Assembly: GCF_004339575.1 (NCBI RefSeq)
Contig: NZ_SMFV01000006.1
Span: 28,493 to 92,492 of the forward strand
DNA: 64,000 nucleotides
Direction: 5' to 3'
Source of the DNA: Phorcysia thermohydrogeniphila
GTDB lineage: Bacteria; Aquificota; Aquificia; Desulfurobacteriales; Desulfurobacteriaceae
The notes beneath the pieces were generated by a model that saw only the letters and a program-made list of their open reading frames with translations, searched no databases and had not been told where the DNA came from. Positions within the stretch are counted from its first letter, which is position 1, and each line of letters starts with the position of its first letter. A program made the translations under genes and the position numbers. Positions 10,248 through 19,179 of this stretch are shown piece by piece.

Positions 10248-10955
10248 TTACCTTGTCTTTGAATGGCACTCCATACAGTCCATCTTCGTCTTCTGGAATC
10301 CTTTAATCTTTACAGGGACAAGCCTACCCTCGTGGTAGTCGTTGAGGAGTTCCACCGTCTTCCTCGCAACGCTTGCAGAGAGCCTTGCACACCTTTCAGA
10401 CCTTTCCTTGCTGTTGTAGGCAATGTGTCTTCCAAAGTGGTTTGTCGCGGCCTTACACCACTTCATAACAGATACGTGACAGAGTGGAGAGTTGGAAACG
10501 CTCTTTGGATAGGCAACCTTCCCTTTAGGAACAAAGGTAGGGAGCTCCGTCTTCTCATACCAGCTAAAGAGAGTATCTATCAGCTTCCCGTAGTCCTTGC
10601 AGGTTAGGGTTATTATTCCGCAAGCACCGTTGAGAGTTCCACACACAGTTCCCCAGCCTACAATTCCGCCCTTACCGTAAACGTAGAGCTCTGAAGGTAT
10701 GTAGGTATAGGGCTCTCCAACCTTCTCCTTAAGCTCATCAAGTATTGCAGCAAAGACTGCATAGGCGCAGTGTCCCTTGCGGTAGTAGTTGTAAGCCCTC
10801 TGAGCAACTCTTTCTGGGTCAAGTTTAACGTAAGGGTATGGTAGGTTGGTATTTTCTCCCCTGCTTGCAAGGGCAATACCACCTCCAGCCGCAACTCCAA
10901 CAGCAACACCTAAACCAACCTTTAGGCCGTTCTTAAGGAAGTTTCTTCTATCCAT
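10248..10955 (-). CDS. Tat-exported split-Soret-cytochrome-like protein
   Basis: The start MDRRNFLKNG followed by a glycine/alanine-rich hydrophobic stretch is a twin-arginine signal, so the folded protein is exported. The body has eight cysteines, including C63 (GHCAYAVFAA) and C105/C112/C119 (CGTLNGACGIITLTC), resembling the C_GCAxxG_C_C / split-Soret cytochrome family. One CxxCH heme c site (C227-C230-H231) stands near the C-terminus. A periplasmic redox role is inferred. ATG 10955 has AAGGAGG upstream and is preferred over the in-frame start 21 bases earlier. The promoter overlaps an inverted repeat shared with the divergent TrmB-type regulator. Confidence 0.82.
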   Translation of the reverse strand: MDRRNFLKNGLKVGLGVAVGVAAGGGIALASRGENTNLPYPYVKLDPERVAQRAYNYYRKGHCAYAVFAAILDELKEKVGEPYTYIPSELYVYGKGGIVGWGTVCGTLNGACGIITLTCKDYGKLIDTLFSWYEKTELPTFVPKGKVAYPKSVSNSPLCHVSVMKWCKAATNHFGRHIAYNSKERSERCARLSASVARKTVELLNDYHEGRLVPVKIKGFQKTKMDCMECHSKTR

Positions 10956-10985
10956 GGCATCCTCCTTAACCACCATTTAGTGGTT

Positions 10986-11014
10986 AATATATCAGCTAAG
11001 TTGTCAAGTGTCAA
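10986..11014 (-). promoter_or_regulatory. Promoter of the Tat/split-Soret-like gene
   Basis: Minus-strand TTGACA (11009-11014), a 17-bp spacer and TATATT (10986-10991): a near-consensus sigma-70 promoter whose -35 box lies inside the inverted repeat at 10997-11018. Confidence 0.75.
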
Positions 11015-11018
11015 CTTA
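10997..11018. promoter_or_regulatory. Inverted-repeat operator between divergent promoters
   Basis: TAAGTTGTCA, two bases, TGTCAACTTA: 10-bp arms with one mismatch pair. It covers the -35 boxes of both divergent promoters, so one bound regulator could block or control both genes. The divergent TrmB-type protein is the obvious candidate ligand (inference). Confidence 0.7.
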
Positions 11019-11029
11019 ACCCTAATATT
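11001..11029 (+). promoter_or_regulatory. Promoter of the TrmB-type regulator
   Basis: Plus-strand TTGTCA (11001-11006), 17 bp, AATATT (11024-11029). It overlaps the same inverted repeat as the opposite promoter. Confidence 0.6.
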
Positions 11030-11072
11030 TAGCTCTGGTTACCTCTTGCAAAATACGCCTTTGGGAGATAGG

Positions 11073-11843
11073 ATGAAAATCCAGCTTGACGAGGAAGTTA
11101 TAAAGCTACTTAAGGAGTACAGCTTAAACAGCTACGAGGCAAAGGCCTACTACGTTCTGCTTCTACTTGGAGAGGCAACGGCAACATTAATAGCCCGAGA
11201 AGCCCAGATACCCCAGCAGAGGGTCTACGACGCCCTCAGGTCACTTGAAAGAAAAGGATTTGTACAAGTAAAAAACACAAACCCCAAAAGGTACATTCCA
11301 ATTCCTCCCCGCAAGGCGCTCAACAACAGGATAAGGCAGCTAAGACTTGAATTTGAGATAAGAGAGGACAATCTAAAGAAGCTCGTAGACAAGATTGAGG
11401 AGAAAATACCTGAAGCCAAAAATAGCTCCTTTGACAACGGCTTTCAGGTATTCATCCTTGAAGGCAGGGAGTCCATCGTAAATCAGGCTATCTCAATGAT
11501 AAGCTCTGCAAGGTCAACGGTAAAAATTGCTGGAATTAAGCCCCTGTTTACTCTGGGATGCAAAGGGAACCTCAAAAAGTACCTTAAGAGAAAGGTAAAA
11601 ATCCTCGCAATGGGAGAGTTTGATAAACCTTGCAAGGAAGAGATTAAAAAGCTCGGAGGCGAGTACTGCGAAGCTGCTGCCTGCTGTCAGTACCTTCTGA
11701 TAGTTGATGACAGTAAACTCCTAATCGTCTACTTTGATGAAAAAGGAGCTCCAAACGGCCTCTACACCGAGAATGAAGCGATAATAAAGCCGTTCATCCT
11801 ATTCTTTGATCAGCAGTGGAAAAATTGTCCCTCAAAGGATTAG
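11073..11843 (+). CDS. TrmB-family transcriptional regulator
   Basis: The N-terminal winged helix-turn-helix (NSYEAKAYYVLLLLGEATAT, then QQRVYDALRSLERKGFV) is characteristic of TrmB, a family best known in archaea that senses sugars or redox-related signals. A coiled linker (RLEFEIREDNLKKLVDKIEE) leads to a C-terminal sensor domain with several cysteines (TLGCKG, KPCKEE, EYCEAAACC), which could suit metal or redox sensing. The preferred start is ATG 11073, preceded by GGGAGATAG; a longer frame from 10980 would translate through the promoter. Divergent from the exported split-Soret-like protein, which it probably controls together with itself. Confidence 0.85.
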   Translation: MKIQLDEEVIKLLKEYSLNSYEAKAYYVLLLLGEATATLIAREAQIPQQRVYDALRSLERKGFVQVKNTNPKRYIPIPPRKALNNRIRQLRLEFEIREDNLKKLVDKIEEKIPEAKNSSFDNGFQVFILEGRESIVNQAISMISSARSTVKIAGIKPLFTLGCKGNLKKYLKRKVKILAMGEFDKPCKEEIKKLGGEYCEAAACCQYLLIVDDSKLLIVYFDEKGAPNGLYTENEAIIKPFILFFDQQWKNCPSKD

Positions 11844-11873
11844 ACTCTACCTGAAAATTTCCTCTCTTATCTC

Positions 11874-11902
11874 TTGACACTCTACTGGACAGTTACTATA
11901 TT
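11874..11902 (+). promoter_or_regulatory. Promoter of tRNA-Asn
   Basis: TTGACA (11874-11879), 17 bp, TATATT (11897-11902), with the tRNA starting 15 bases further on. The tRNA-Val promoter at 51070 has the same two hexamers and spacing. Confidence 0.8.
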
Positions 11903-11917
11903 ACTAATCAGCAAAGC

Positions 11918-11993
11918 TCCCCGGTAGCTCAGCTGGTAGAGCGGGTGGCTGTTAACCACCAGGTCGCTGGTTCGAGCCCGGCCCGGGGAGCCA
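11918..11993 (+). tRNA. tRNA-Asn (GTT)
   Basis: Full cloverleaf with acceptor TCCCCGG/CCGGGGA, D arm TAGCTCAGCTGGTAGAGC, anticodon loop CTGTTAA giving GTT, T arm GGTTCGAGCC, and an encoded CCA end at 11991-11993. A T-rich tract follows directly. Confidence 0.97.
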
Positions 11994-12042
11994 TTTTTAT
12001 TTTACCCCTCCAAAAGATTCACTTCCTCAAGGATAAAATCCC

Positions 12043-12549
12043 GTGAAAAACCGAGCTGTTTTTTTAGACAGGGACAATACGCTTATTCATGACGATGGAT
12101 TTATCCACGAGCCAGAAAAGGTAAAGCTCTTACCCGGAGTCCCTGAAGGCTTAAAGCTCCTTAAAGAAAGTGGTTACCTTCTAATAGTCACCAGCAACCA
12201 GTCCGGTATAGGCAGGGGATACTTTCAAGAAGATGACTTTCACGCAGTCAACAGGAAACTACAGGAGTTTCTCAAACCCTACGGCGTCCAAATTGACGAC
12301 TTCTTCTTCTGTCCCCACAGACCAGAAGATGGATGTAACTGCAGAAAACCCAGAACAGGAATGGTTGAAAAAGCTGCTGAAAAATGGAATATTGACGTAT
12401 CAGAAAGCTTTGTCATAGGAGATAGAGATTCCGATATTCAGCTTGCGGTAAATGCAGGCTGTAAAGGTGGAGTAAAGGTAAGAACTACTCTCTTCCCAGA
12501 TTTTTTAAGCGCAGCCAAACATATTGTCTCTCTCGGGGATGAAAGTTGA
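12043..12549 (+). CDS. gmhB: HAD-family heptose bisphosphate phosphatase
   Basis: HAD phosphatase of the histidinol-phosphatase/GmhB type. The nucleophile motif is FLDRDNTL (residues 7-14), motif II is IVTSNQSGIGRG, the zinc loop is CPHRPEDGCNCRKP and the acid motif is IGDRDSDIQLA. The family removes the 7-phosphate from D,D-heptose 1,7-bisphosphate for the lipopolysaccharide core, or acts on histidinol phosphate. Without neighbours of either pathway the heptose assignment rests on the zinc loop and the length of 168 residues. GTG start at 12043; the stop overlaps the truD start as TTGA. Confidence 0.85.
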   Translation: MKNRAVFLDRDNTLIHDDGFIHEPEKVKLLPGVPEGLKLLKESGYLLIVTSNQSGIGRGYFQEDDFHAVNRKLQEFLKPYGVQIDDFFFCPHRPEDGCNCRKPRTGMVEKAAEKWNIDVSESFVIGDRDSDIQLAVNAGCKGGVKVRTTLFPDFLSAAKHIVSLGDES

Positions 12550-13715
12550 AGCTCTACAACAAGATAAAGAGAAAACCAGAAGACTTTATTGTTGAAGAGG
12601 TTCCCCTTCTTGAGCCTCAAGAAAAAGGAAAGTTCCATCTATTAAAACTGGTAAAGTCAAATGTTTCTACCCTTGAAGCTCTAAGAGTTCTTTCGCGTTT
12701 CACCAAGATACCGTTAAAGGAAATCGGGTTTGCCGGCCTTAAAGATAAGTTTGCAGTAACGACTCAATACCTCACCGTTCCTGTTAACTACTCTGTTGAA
12801 AAAGTATGCTTCAAACCTGTTAGAAATCGCTGGACAGAAGTCTCCCACGTAGAAATCGGCAAGGAAATGGGTTTCTGCGTTGAACCCGTTGGTTACGTTA
12901 ATAGGCCCTTAGGTCTTGGAGACCTTAAGGGTAATAAGTTCACCATCACGATTAGGGAGTTTGAAAAAAGCCTAAGAGAGCGTTTCTATAGAAATCTTGA
13001 GGTTGTCAGGAACTATGGCTTTCCCAACTACTTTGGAGAACAGAGGTTTGGAAGCGTTAAGAGCAGGGACGACTTCGTTCTCCGCTACATCCTGAAAGGG
13101 GACTTTGACGGAGCTCTGAGGAGCTACTTCTTTGGCAAGAGCTCCGTTGACTTCTGGGGAGACTGGAAAAAGCTCTACAGAACCTTAGCTCCAGCTCTTG
13201 AAGAGTACGAGAAGGACCTCATAAGAGGACTCATGAGGGGACTTTCCCCGGAAAAAGCTTTTAGAATCCTTCCAAAGAACGTAAGGCTCATGTTCAACTT
13301 CGCCTTTCAGAGTTTCCTCTGGAACGAGTACTTGAGGGAGTACATTGAGGCAAAGTACCCATTCGTAAGAGTCCCCTTCATTAACAACTGGAAACTTTCC
13401 TACTACCTTGAAGTTAGTGACTTTGACTACCTCAGAGAGCTTGAAGTTCCATATACAGGACACAAACACTTACCTGAAGATAAAATCCTCAGAAGGGCAA
13501 TACACAAGGTTCAGGAGAGGTACGGCATTAAGAGGGAGTGGTTTGACAAGGAAGTTGCCGGTATGGTGGTAATGACCGACGGCCTGAGGAAAGCCGTCGT
13601 TTTCCCTGAAAATTTCAAAATCCTTGAAAAGACAAAAAGGAGAATGAAAATAACCTTTACTTTACCCTCAGGAGCTTACGCAACGGTTCTCTTAAGGTTC
13701 CTCCTTAAAGCGTAG
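12546..13715 (+). CDS. truD: tRNA pseudouridine synthase D
   Basis: Makes pseudouridine 13 in tRNA. The catalytic-loop motif GFAGLKDKFAVTTQ (Asp of LKDK is the nucleophile) is present near residue 60, with NYFGEQRFGS and the C-terminal LPSGAYATVLLRFLL typical of TruD. At 389 residues it is longer than the E. coli enzyme (about 350) and close to archaeal forms. TTG start overlapping the previous stop by four bases, so translation is coupled to the HAD phosphatase. It ends 11 bases inside the 3' end of the convergent HDOD gene. Confidence 0.93.
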   Translation: MKLYNKIKRKPEDFIVEEVPLLEPQEKGKFHLLKLVKSNVSTLEALRVLSRFTKIPLKEIGFAGLKDKFAVTTQYLTVPVNYSVEKVCFKPVRNRWTEVSHVEIGKEMGFCVEPVGYVNRPLGLGDLKGNKFTITIREFEKSLRERFYRNLEVVRNYGFPNYFGEQRFGSVKSRDDFVLRYILKGDFDGALRSYFFGKSSVDFWGDWKKLYRTLAPALEEYEKDLIRGLMRGLSPEKAFRILPKNVRLMFNFAFQSFLWNEYLREYIEAKYPFVRVPFINNWKLSYYLEVSDFDYLRELEVPYTGHKHLPEDKILRRAIHKVQERYGIKREWFDKEVAGMVVMTDGLRKAVVFPENFKILEKTKRRMKITFTLPSGAYATVLLRFLLKA

Positions 13716-14355
13716 AAAGTATAGCCTGAGCCCTTTTCTCAGACTCAAGACAGCCTTCAATAAGCTCTTCCTTCGTGAAAGCTGAAAACTCCTCAGGTAA
13801 CTTAACATCCTCCTCAACGATTAAACTGTTGCAGAGCTCCATAAGCTTCTCCGCAAGTTCCTTCAGCTTTCCAAGTTTGCTGTCAGGGTTGAGAAGCCCG
13901 TTAACAACTTGTTCCGAAACGCCAGCCTTTACAAGTATCTCTCTTATCTCTTCTCCCACTTCCTTCTTTACAGGTTCAAGGATTCCTACCATAAAAGCCT
14001 CATCAGCATGCTCAGGCATAATCCTTTCAGCCATGTTCCTCATCAAGTAAGCAAACTTCAGAATCTCCTTTATCTCGTCCCTACTTTTACTTTTAAGGAA
14101 AGAGGAGGTCAGCAGGACAAAAACGTAATCTTTTAAGTTTTTATAACCTAAGTAAGCAATTGTCTGAACGATAGACTTAATTTCTTTCCTCAATCCAAAG
14201 AAAGGTGAGTTTATAAATTTAAGGAGCCTAGCCGATAGGTTAGGGTCCATGCTAATGATATTAGCAATCTCATCAAGTTCTTCTCCATCTATAAGAGCCT
14301 TTATTAACCTGAGCATTACTTCCCTATTTAACTCCAGCCTTTCAACATCTGCCAT
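13705..14355 (-). CDS. HDOD-domain protein, copy 1
   Basis: A 216-residue single-domain HDOD protein, a catalytically dead relative of HD phosphohydrolases used in signalling. The signature is SMDPNLSARLLKFINSPFFGLRKEIKS-like, quoted here in part (residues about 34-60), followed by IAYLGYKNLKDYV. It lacks an HD metal dyad. It is a close paralogue of the gene immediately upstream (14407-15057), of identical length and with alignable motifs throughout, pointing to tandem duplication. It lies at the end of a minus-strand run that starts with a chemoreceptor, hinting at a taxis or signalling role (inference). Confidence 0.82.
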   Translation of the reverse strand: MADVERLELNREVMLRLIKALIDGEELDEIANIISMDPNLSARLLKFINSPFFGLRKEIKSIVQTIAYLGYKNLKDYVFVLLTSSFLKSKSRDEIKEILKFAYLMRNMAERIMPEHADEAFMVGILEPVKKEVGEEIREILVKAGVSEQVVNGLLNPDSKLGKLKELAEKLMELCNSLIVEEDVKLPEEFSAFTKEELIEGCLESEKRAQAILSTL

Positions 14356-14406
14356 AGCTTCCTCCTCTCCTCACTCTATGACACTGTAAGGATTATAACC
14401 TCTCTT

Positions 14407-15057
14407 CTAAAGCAGTTCCAATATCTGATTTGTTACATTTTCAGAATCTATACAGCTTTTTACGACTGCAGATTTGAGGTTTTCAGGAGTTTTAACGGGA
14501 ATCTCCTCTATTTCCCCTTCAATAAATTTTTTACACAGGGGCAACAACTTGGCGACTATTGATTTAAGCTTTCCAAGAGCTGAACGTTGGTTGTACAGTC
14601 CCTCTATGACGATATCGGAAACTCCCGCTTTAATTAATATTTCCTTCAGTTCATCCCCAAGCTCTTCCCTTATTGGTTCAAAGAGTCCTACCATAAATGC
14701 TTCATCTTCATACTTGGGGTAGAGTTTCCTCGCCAGAAACTTCATTAGGTAAGCAAACTGTAGAACTTTCTTAACCTCCTCCCTCGGCTTGTTCTGCAAG
14801 ACAGAGGTAGTCAACAGGATAAAAGCAAACTCTTTAAGCTTCTTGTAGCCCAAATAGGCGACAGCGTGCTCTACAGACGTTATCTCTCTCCTAAGCCCAA
14901 AGTAGGGAGAGTTTACGTACTTTAAGACACGAGCCAACAAGTGGGGATCCATGGAAATAATCTGGGATATAACTTTCAGCTCCTCCTGATCTATTATTGC
15001 CTTTATCAGCCTTATCAAGACCTGACGGTTTAATTCCTGCTTCTCAAGCTCAGACAT
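14407..15057 (-). CDS. HDOD-domain protein, copy 2
   Basis: Paralogue of the downstream gene: again 216 residues, with SMDPHLLARVLKYVNSPYFG and VAYLGYKKLKEFAFILLTTS in the same positions. The HDOD fold is known as a signalling module in bacteria, often tied to second messengers or motility. The ATG start at 15057 lies four bases after the rsmB stop, so it is in the same transcript as rsmB. The C-terminal third differs most from copy 1 (EGEIEEIPVKTPENLKSAVV here). Confidence 0.82.
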   Translation of the reverse strand: MSELEKQELNRQVLIRLIKAIIDQEELKVISQIISMDPHLLARVLKYVNSPYFGLRREITSVEHAVAYLGYKKLKEFAFILLTTSVLQNKPREEVKKVLQFAYLMKFLARKLYPKYEDEAFMVGLFEPIREELGDELKEILIKAGVSDIVIEGLYNQRSALGKLKSIVAKLLPLCKKFIEGEIEEIPVKTPENLKSAVVKSCIDSENVTNQILELL

Positions 15058-15061
15058 CAGG

Positions 15062-16399
15062 TTATCTCCTGAAGATTGCGTAGAAGAAACCGTCCATGTT
15101 GTTCCGGTGAGGGAATACTCTTAGGGTATTACCCTTTAAACCTGCTTTAAGCTCCTCAAAAAGGTTTGAAAACTCGTAAGGAGAGTAACCGAAGTTGAGC
15201 GCTGCTTTCGCGTTCTCCTCACCCTCTTCCTGTTCTAATGAACAGACGCTAAAGAGCAGGACTCCACCGGGTTTTAGGAGCTCATAGGCACTTTTAAGTA
15301 GCGCTCTCTGTACCTTCTGGTTGTGCCTTATAAGCTCAATAGACTTGTTCCACTTGCCCTCAGGGTGTCTCCGTATTACGCCGGTAGCGCTACAGGGAGC
15401 GTCTATTAAGATTCTATCAAAGGAGCTCCTGAACTTCTCCCTAAAGCTTCTATCCTTAGAGATATCCGTCAAAACGAAAGAAACGTTTTTTACGCCAAGC
15501 TTTTTGCAGTTGGCCTTTAGGAGCTCCATCCTCTTCTTATTCACGTCAACGGCCACAATTTTTGCTCTATTTTCCGTTATTGAAGCAATTGCTGTAGTTT
15601 TTCCACCGGGAGCTGCGCCAACGTCAAGTATCAGCTCAGAAGGCTTAGGGTCAAGGAGATAGGCAGCCAAGAAAGACGCGGGGTCCTGAATGTAAAAGTA
15701 ACCTTCTTTATACCCGGGAAGGCTCTCTATGGGAACTCTTCCCTTTATCCTTAGTATATCCGGTATGAAGGGATGTCTTTCAACTTCTATTCCCTTACTC
15801 TCAAGTAAGGAGAAAAGCTTCTCGGGCGTCACCTTTATCCTGTTAACCCTTAAACAGAGGGGAGCTACCTTGTTGAGAGATTTAAGGAGCTCTTCAATTT
15901 CATCCTTACCGTAAAATCTCGCCCAGCGCCTTACCATCCATGTTTCAAAAGAGTAAAGGGTAGAAATCCTCTCAAAATAGGAGGGAATACGCTCTACCTC
16001 ACGCCTATAGTTAAACCCGAGTAACTTTTTGGAAGCTGCGTTTACAAAGCCGGCCGGCTTCTTCCCTAAAAGCCTCTTAACAGCCTCTACCGTCTCATTT
16101 ACCGCAGCGTAGGCCGGAACTCCTGTAAAGAAGAGCTGATAGGCTATGAGCCTAAGCGCATTTCTGACCGAAGGTTTCTGACCCTTTAGGTTTTTCTTAA
16201 GAGCTCTCTGCAGGGAAAAGTCAAGAAGTCTTAAATACCTGACAGTCCCTGAGGCTATTTCCCTTATAAAAGCCCTGTCAAGCGGAGAGAGATTAACGGT
16301 AAACTTTTCTACGTGCTCCCTTAACTTTTTGTCCTTCTCAAAAGCATTAAGGATTTTTATAGCTATTTCCCTGCTCTTCCAACCAATCAACGTCGTCAA
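15062..16399 (-). CDS. rsmB: 16S rRNA (cytosine-C5) methyltransferase, RsmB type
   Basis: An N-terminal NusB-like RNA-binding domain (residues about 1-140) is fused to a Rossmann methyltransferase domain. SAM motif I is LDVGAAPGGKTTAIA; the two catalytic-loop cysteines are C336 in DAPCSATGV and C386 in FSVCSLEQEEGE. The family methylates C967 of 16S rRNA. At 445 residues the length is normal. The start is uncertain: TTG codons at 16399 and 16390 are both possible, and the frame overlaps the upstream kinase gene by up to 53 bases. Confidence 0.9.
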   Translation of the reverse strand: MTTLIGWKSREIAIKILNAFEKDKKLREHVEKFTVNLSPLDRAFIREIASGTVRYLRLLDFSLQRALKKNLKGQKPSVRNALRLIAYQLFFTGVPAYAAVNETVEAVKRLLGKKPAGFVNAASKKLLGFNYRREVERIPSYFERISTLYSFETWMVRRWARFYGKDEIEELLKSLNKVAPLCLRVNRIKVTPEKLFSLLESKGIEVERHPFIPDILRIKGRVPIESLPGYKEGYFYIQDPASFLAAYLLDPKPSELILDVGAAPGGKTTAIASITENRAKIVAVDVNKKRMELLKANCKKLGVKNVSFVLTDISKDRSFREKFRSSFDRILIDAPCSATGVIRRHPEGKWNKSIELIRHNQKVQRALLKSAYELLKPGGVLLFSVCSLEQEEGEENAKAALNFGYSPYEFSNLFEELKAGLKGNTLRVFPHRNNMDGFFYAIFRR

Positions 16400-16874
16400 A
16401 AACCTCTTCTCCTTCTATACACCTGAGGATTAACTGGACTACCTCTTCCGGAGTCCTGTTTGTCGTATCTATGTGAGCTATTCTCGGAGCTCTCGGGTTT
16501 TCAAAAGCTTCCGTAGCTATTACAGCAAGCCTCTCAGCCTCTACGTTCTCAGCCACTTTAAGAGGAGAGTACCCTCTGCCGGCGAGCCTTTTGGGGAGCT
16601 CTGAAGGGTGAACTCTCAAAATTATACACAGGTCAGAAGGTAGATAGTGGGCAACAAGCCCTTCGGCTATGAACTTCTCCTTTCCTTTAAAGAATTCCGT
16701 CAACTTTTCCACATCTGTAACGTAGGCGTCCCTTTCCTCGTCGTAGTCTGTATAGAAACCTTTCTCCCTAATAAGGTCAGAGAGGTGGAAAACTGGAATT
16801 CCCGTTAACTCCGATAGGAGCTTAGCCACCGTTGTCTTTCCAGACCCCGGCGTTCCGGTTATAGTAATCCTCAA
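16347..16874 (-). CDS. Archaeal-type small adenylate kinase (AK6/Fap7 family)
   Basis: A P-loop kinase of 175 residues with Walker A GTPGSGKTT at 7-15, HLSDLIREKGFY as the NMP-binding segment, FIAEGLVAHYLPSD, and the lid arginines of RLAGRGYSPLKVAENVEAE. This pattern is that of the AK6/Fap7/hCINAP group found in archaea and eukaryotes, not the ordinary bacterial Adk with its larger lid. It may phosphorylate AMP or assist ribosome maturation; linkage to rsmB suits the latter (inference). It lies between the chemoreceptor gene (gap 13 bases) and rsmB (overlapping). Confidence 0.78.
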   Translation of the reverse strand: MRITITGTPGSGKTTVAKLLSELTGIPVFHLSDLIREKGFYTDYDEERDAYVTDVEKLTEFFKGKEKFIAEGLVAHYLPSDLCIILRVHPSELPKRLAGRGYSPLKVAENVEAERLAVIATEAFENPRAPRIAHIDTTNRTPEEVVQLILRCIEGEEVFDDVDWLEEQGNSYKNP

Positions 16875-16887
16875 TCTCTATCTCCTT

Positions 16888-19179
16888 TTATCTTATCTTG
16901 GTCTTAAAGGTAGATATGATGTTGTTGAGCTCATCAATTTCCCTGTAGAGCTCCTTTATCTTCAAAAGTATTTCCTCAACGCTTTTAGCGTTTGATTCAG
17001 AAATCTCGTCTATCTCCTTTATGTTCTCAATCAAGCTTTCAACCTGCGCAATAAGCCCGTTGGAGCTCTCACTCAGCGTCCTTGATACAGTCCTTGTTTT
17101 CTCCATTACGTCGGTAACTTCCTTCATTTCACCTATCACATGCTCCGAGACAGATCTTAAGAACTCCATGTTCTCCGAGTTACTCTTTTCAATCTTCTGG
17201 GTCGTCTCCGATATAGAAAGGACAATACCATTGAGTATCCTGTTGATGTTTACCGTGTTCCTCTGAATCTGCTCGGCCAACTTCCTTATCTCCTCGGCAA
17301 CGACGGCAAATCCTTTTCCGGTTTCTCCTGCCTTAGCAGCTTCTATAGAAGCGTTGAGAGCTAAGAGGTTAGTCTTATCGGCAATGTCCTCTATTATCTC
17401 TATGATGTTCTTTATGCTCTCTGCTTCCCTGTTGAGCTCTTTAAGCTCATGAATAGAGGCTAAGCTCTCTCTCTCCGTTTTCTCTATGGTTTTCTGGAGC
17501 TCCTCTATGCTGTTCATCGTTGATGTCAGCTTCCTGCTTGCCCTCTCAACCTCTTTCTCTGATGAGGATACAAGCTCCTTAAACTCTTTAATCGGTTCTG
17601 TTATAGCTGCTGCTGTTTCTGTTGCCTTATTTACCGTTTCTTTCTCCTCCGTTATCCTTCTTTTTACGTTCTCGGCGTTGTTTTTAAGAACCGTCGCTAT
17701 CTTTACGTTCCTGCGGGCCGACTGTTTCGCCCTCTCAATTATCGTCCTGACCTTCTCTATGAAGGCGTTAAAGTATTTAGCCGCCCTTCCAAGTTCGTCG
17801 TTACGGTTGATAGAAAGTTCTCTCGTCAGGTCTCCTTCGCCCTCAGCTAAGTCCTTAGTTGTAAGGATAAGCTCGTTAAGGGGAGCAACGATACTCCTCT
17901 TAACAAAGATTAAAAAGGCAGCAACCATCATCAGGAGGAAAAGAAGGGTGAAGATGAGCATCTTGTTTTTCTTGGGAGAGGTGATACCTGAAAGTATCTC
18001 ATCCTCCTCTATTTCTGCCACAATTGCCCACCTATTTCCGAAGACGTTAATCGGAGCGTAAGAGACTAAGACTCTCTTTCCGAAGAAGTTCTCGGAAATC
18101 GCCACTCCCTTTTCGCCTTTAAGGGCCTTCCTAACCGGTAGGGTATCTACCTTCAGTATCCCTATAGTGGTTCCCGCCTTCCTTACTATTGGGTCATCTA
18201 TCTCCCTGAGAAACCTTATGTTGTTCTTAAGGGTGTAATCCGAGCCGGCAATATAGACTTCCCCGGTCTTACCGAGCCCTGCCTCCTTAAACCTGTAGTT
18301 AAAGTTGACTATCGCATCTATCTTGTCTATTGGAAGCTGGAAAATTAAGACCCCTACTTTCTCACTACCTTCGTAAACCGGCGTCGCTATGAAGGCTGCA
18401 GGCTGGTTGTAGCTTGGCTCATAGGGTTTAAAGTCTGAAAAAACTACCCTGCCGGGAGGGGAGCTTATGGCCTCCCTAAAGGCCTTAGCTATTCCTGTAC
18501 CGCTGTAAGGGCCTGAGATGAGGTTTGTTGCAAAGTCTTTTTCCTTAAAGGTCGTGTAGACAATAGTCCCCCTCTTATCAACCAAAAATATGTCGTAGAG
18601 ACCAAACTCCTTAAGGAGGTGATTAAAGTCTGGGTGGAACTTCTTGTGAACTTTCACGTATGAACAGGGGTACTTTTCGTTGTAGACGAGCCTGTTCTTT
18701 TTCCCTACAGGGTAGGGGTTCTCTACGATAAAGAGAAACTGCGCCAGTAGTCCGTTGGGATTTTTAGGAAGGTAGAACTCAACCTCCCGCCGTGGTGGAG
18801 CTCCGGGAATATCGTAGTTCACCAGATTAAGGTAGTGTCTTTCGTACTCCTCTTCTAAAGCTCTCTTAACATCATCAATATCAAGGTCTAACTCCTCTGA
18901 AAGCCTGTAGAAGGACTCCTCAAAGGCCCTTAAACTTTCCCTTGCGAGGCTACTGTTGGCAATTGAGGAAAGGAGGCTTTCCATGTAGGAGAAGTAGTCC
19001 TCAATGTGCTGGCTCTTTGCCTCCCTTACAACGGTTAACCTCTGGAAGGTTTCTGTAGTGAGGTTTTCTTTTGTAGCCCTGTAGGAGGAGAAGCCCAGAA
19101 TGAGCGTTAGGACGAGGATTCCAACCAGTCCCCCGAGGGTTACTTTCTTCCCGAGGGACATGTCTTTAAGCAGCTTCAT
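16888..19179 (-). CDS. Methyl-accepting chemotaxis protein with periplasmic Cache sensor
   Basis: A 763-residue membrane receptor. TM1 is at residues 11-31 and TM2 at about 406-427, enclosing a large periplasmic dCache-type sensor domain (residues 35-400, with [16 protein letters not shown] and [10 protein letters not shown]). A HAMP linker follows (428-480), then a long cytoplasmic coiled coil with the conserved hairpin tip [19 protein letters not shown] (601-619) that binds CheA/CheW. The ligand is unknown. Start ATG 19179. It opens a minus-strand cluster with the AK6 kinase, rsmB and two HDOD proteins. No che genes are in the window. Confidence 0.93.
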   Translation of the reverse strand: MKLLKDMSLGKKVTLGGLVGILVLTLILGFSSYRATKENLTTETFQRLTVVREAKSQHIEDYFSYMESLLSSIANSSLARESLRAFEESFYRLSEELDLDIDDVKRALEEEYERHYLNLVNYDIPGAPPRREVEFYLPKNPNGLLAQFLFIVENPYPVGKKNRLVYNEKYPCSYVKVHKKFHPDFNHLLKEFGLYDIFLVDKRGTIVYTTFKEKDFATNLISGPYSGTGIAKAFREAISSPPGRVVFSDFKPYEPSYNQPAAFIATPVYEGSEKVGVLIFQLPIDKIDAIVNFNYRFKEAGLGKTGEVYIAGSDYTLKNNIRFLREIDDPIVRKAGTTIGILKVDTLPVRKALKGEKGVAISENFFGKRVLVSYAPINVFGNRWAIVAEIEEDEILSGITSPKKNKMLIFTLLFLLMMVAAFLIFVKRSIVAPLNELILTTKDLAEGEGDLTRELSINRNDELGRAAKYFNAFIEKVRTIIERAKQSARRNVKIATVLKNNAENVKRRITEEKETVNKATETAAAITEPIKEFKELVSSSEKEVERASRKLTSTMNSIEELQKTIEKTERESLASIHELKELNREAESIKNIIEIIEDIADKTNLLALNASIEAAKAGETGKGFAVVAEEIRKLAEQIQRNTVNINRILNGIVLSISETTQKIEKSNSENMEFLRSVSEHVIGEMKEVTDVMEKTRTVSRTLSESSNGLIAQVESLIENIKEIDEISESNAKSVEEILLKIKELYREIDELNNIISTFKTKIR

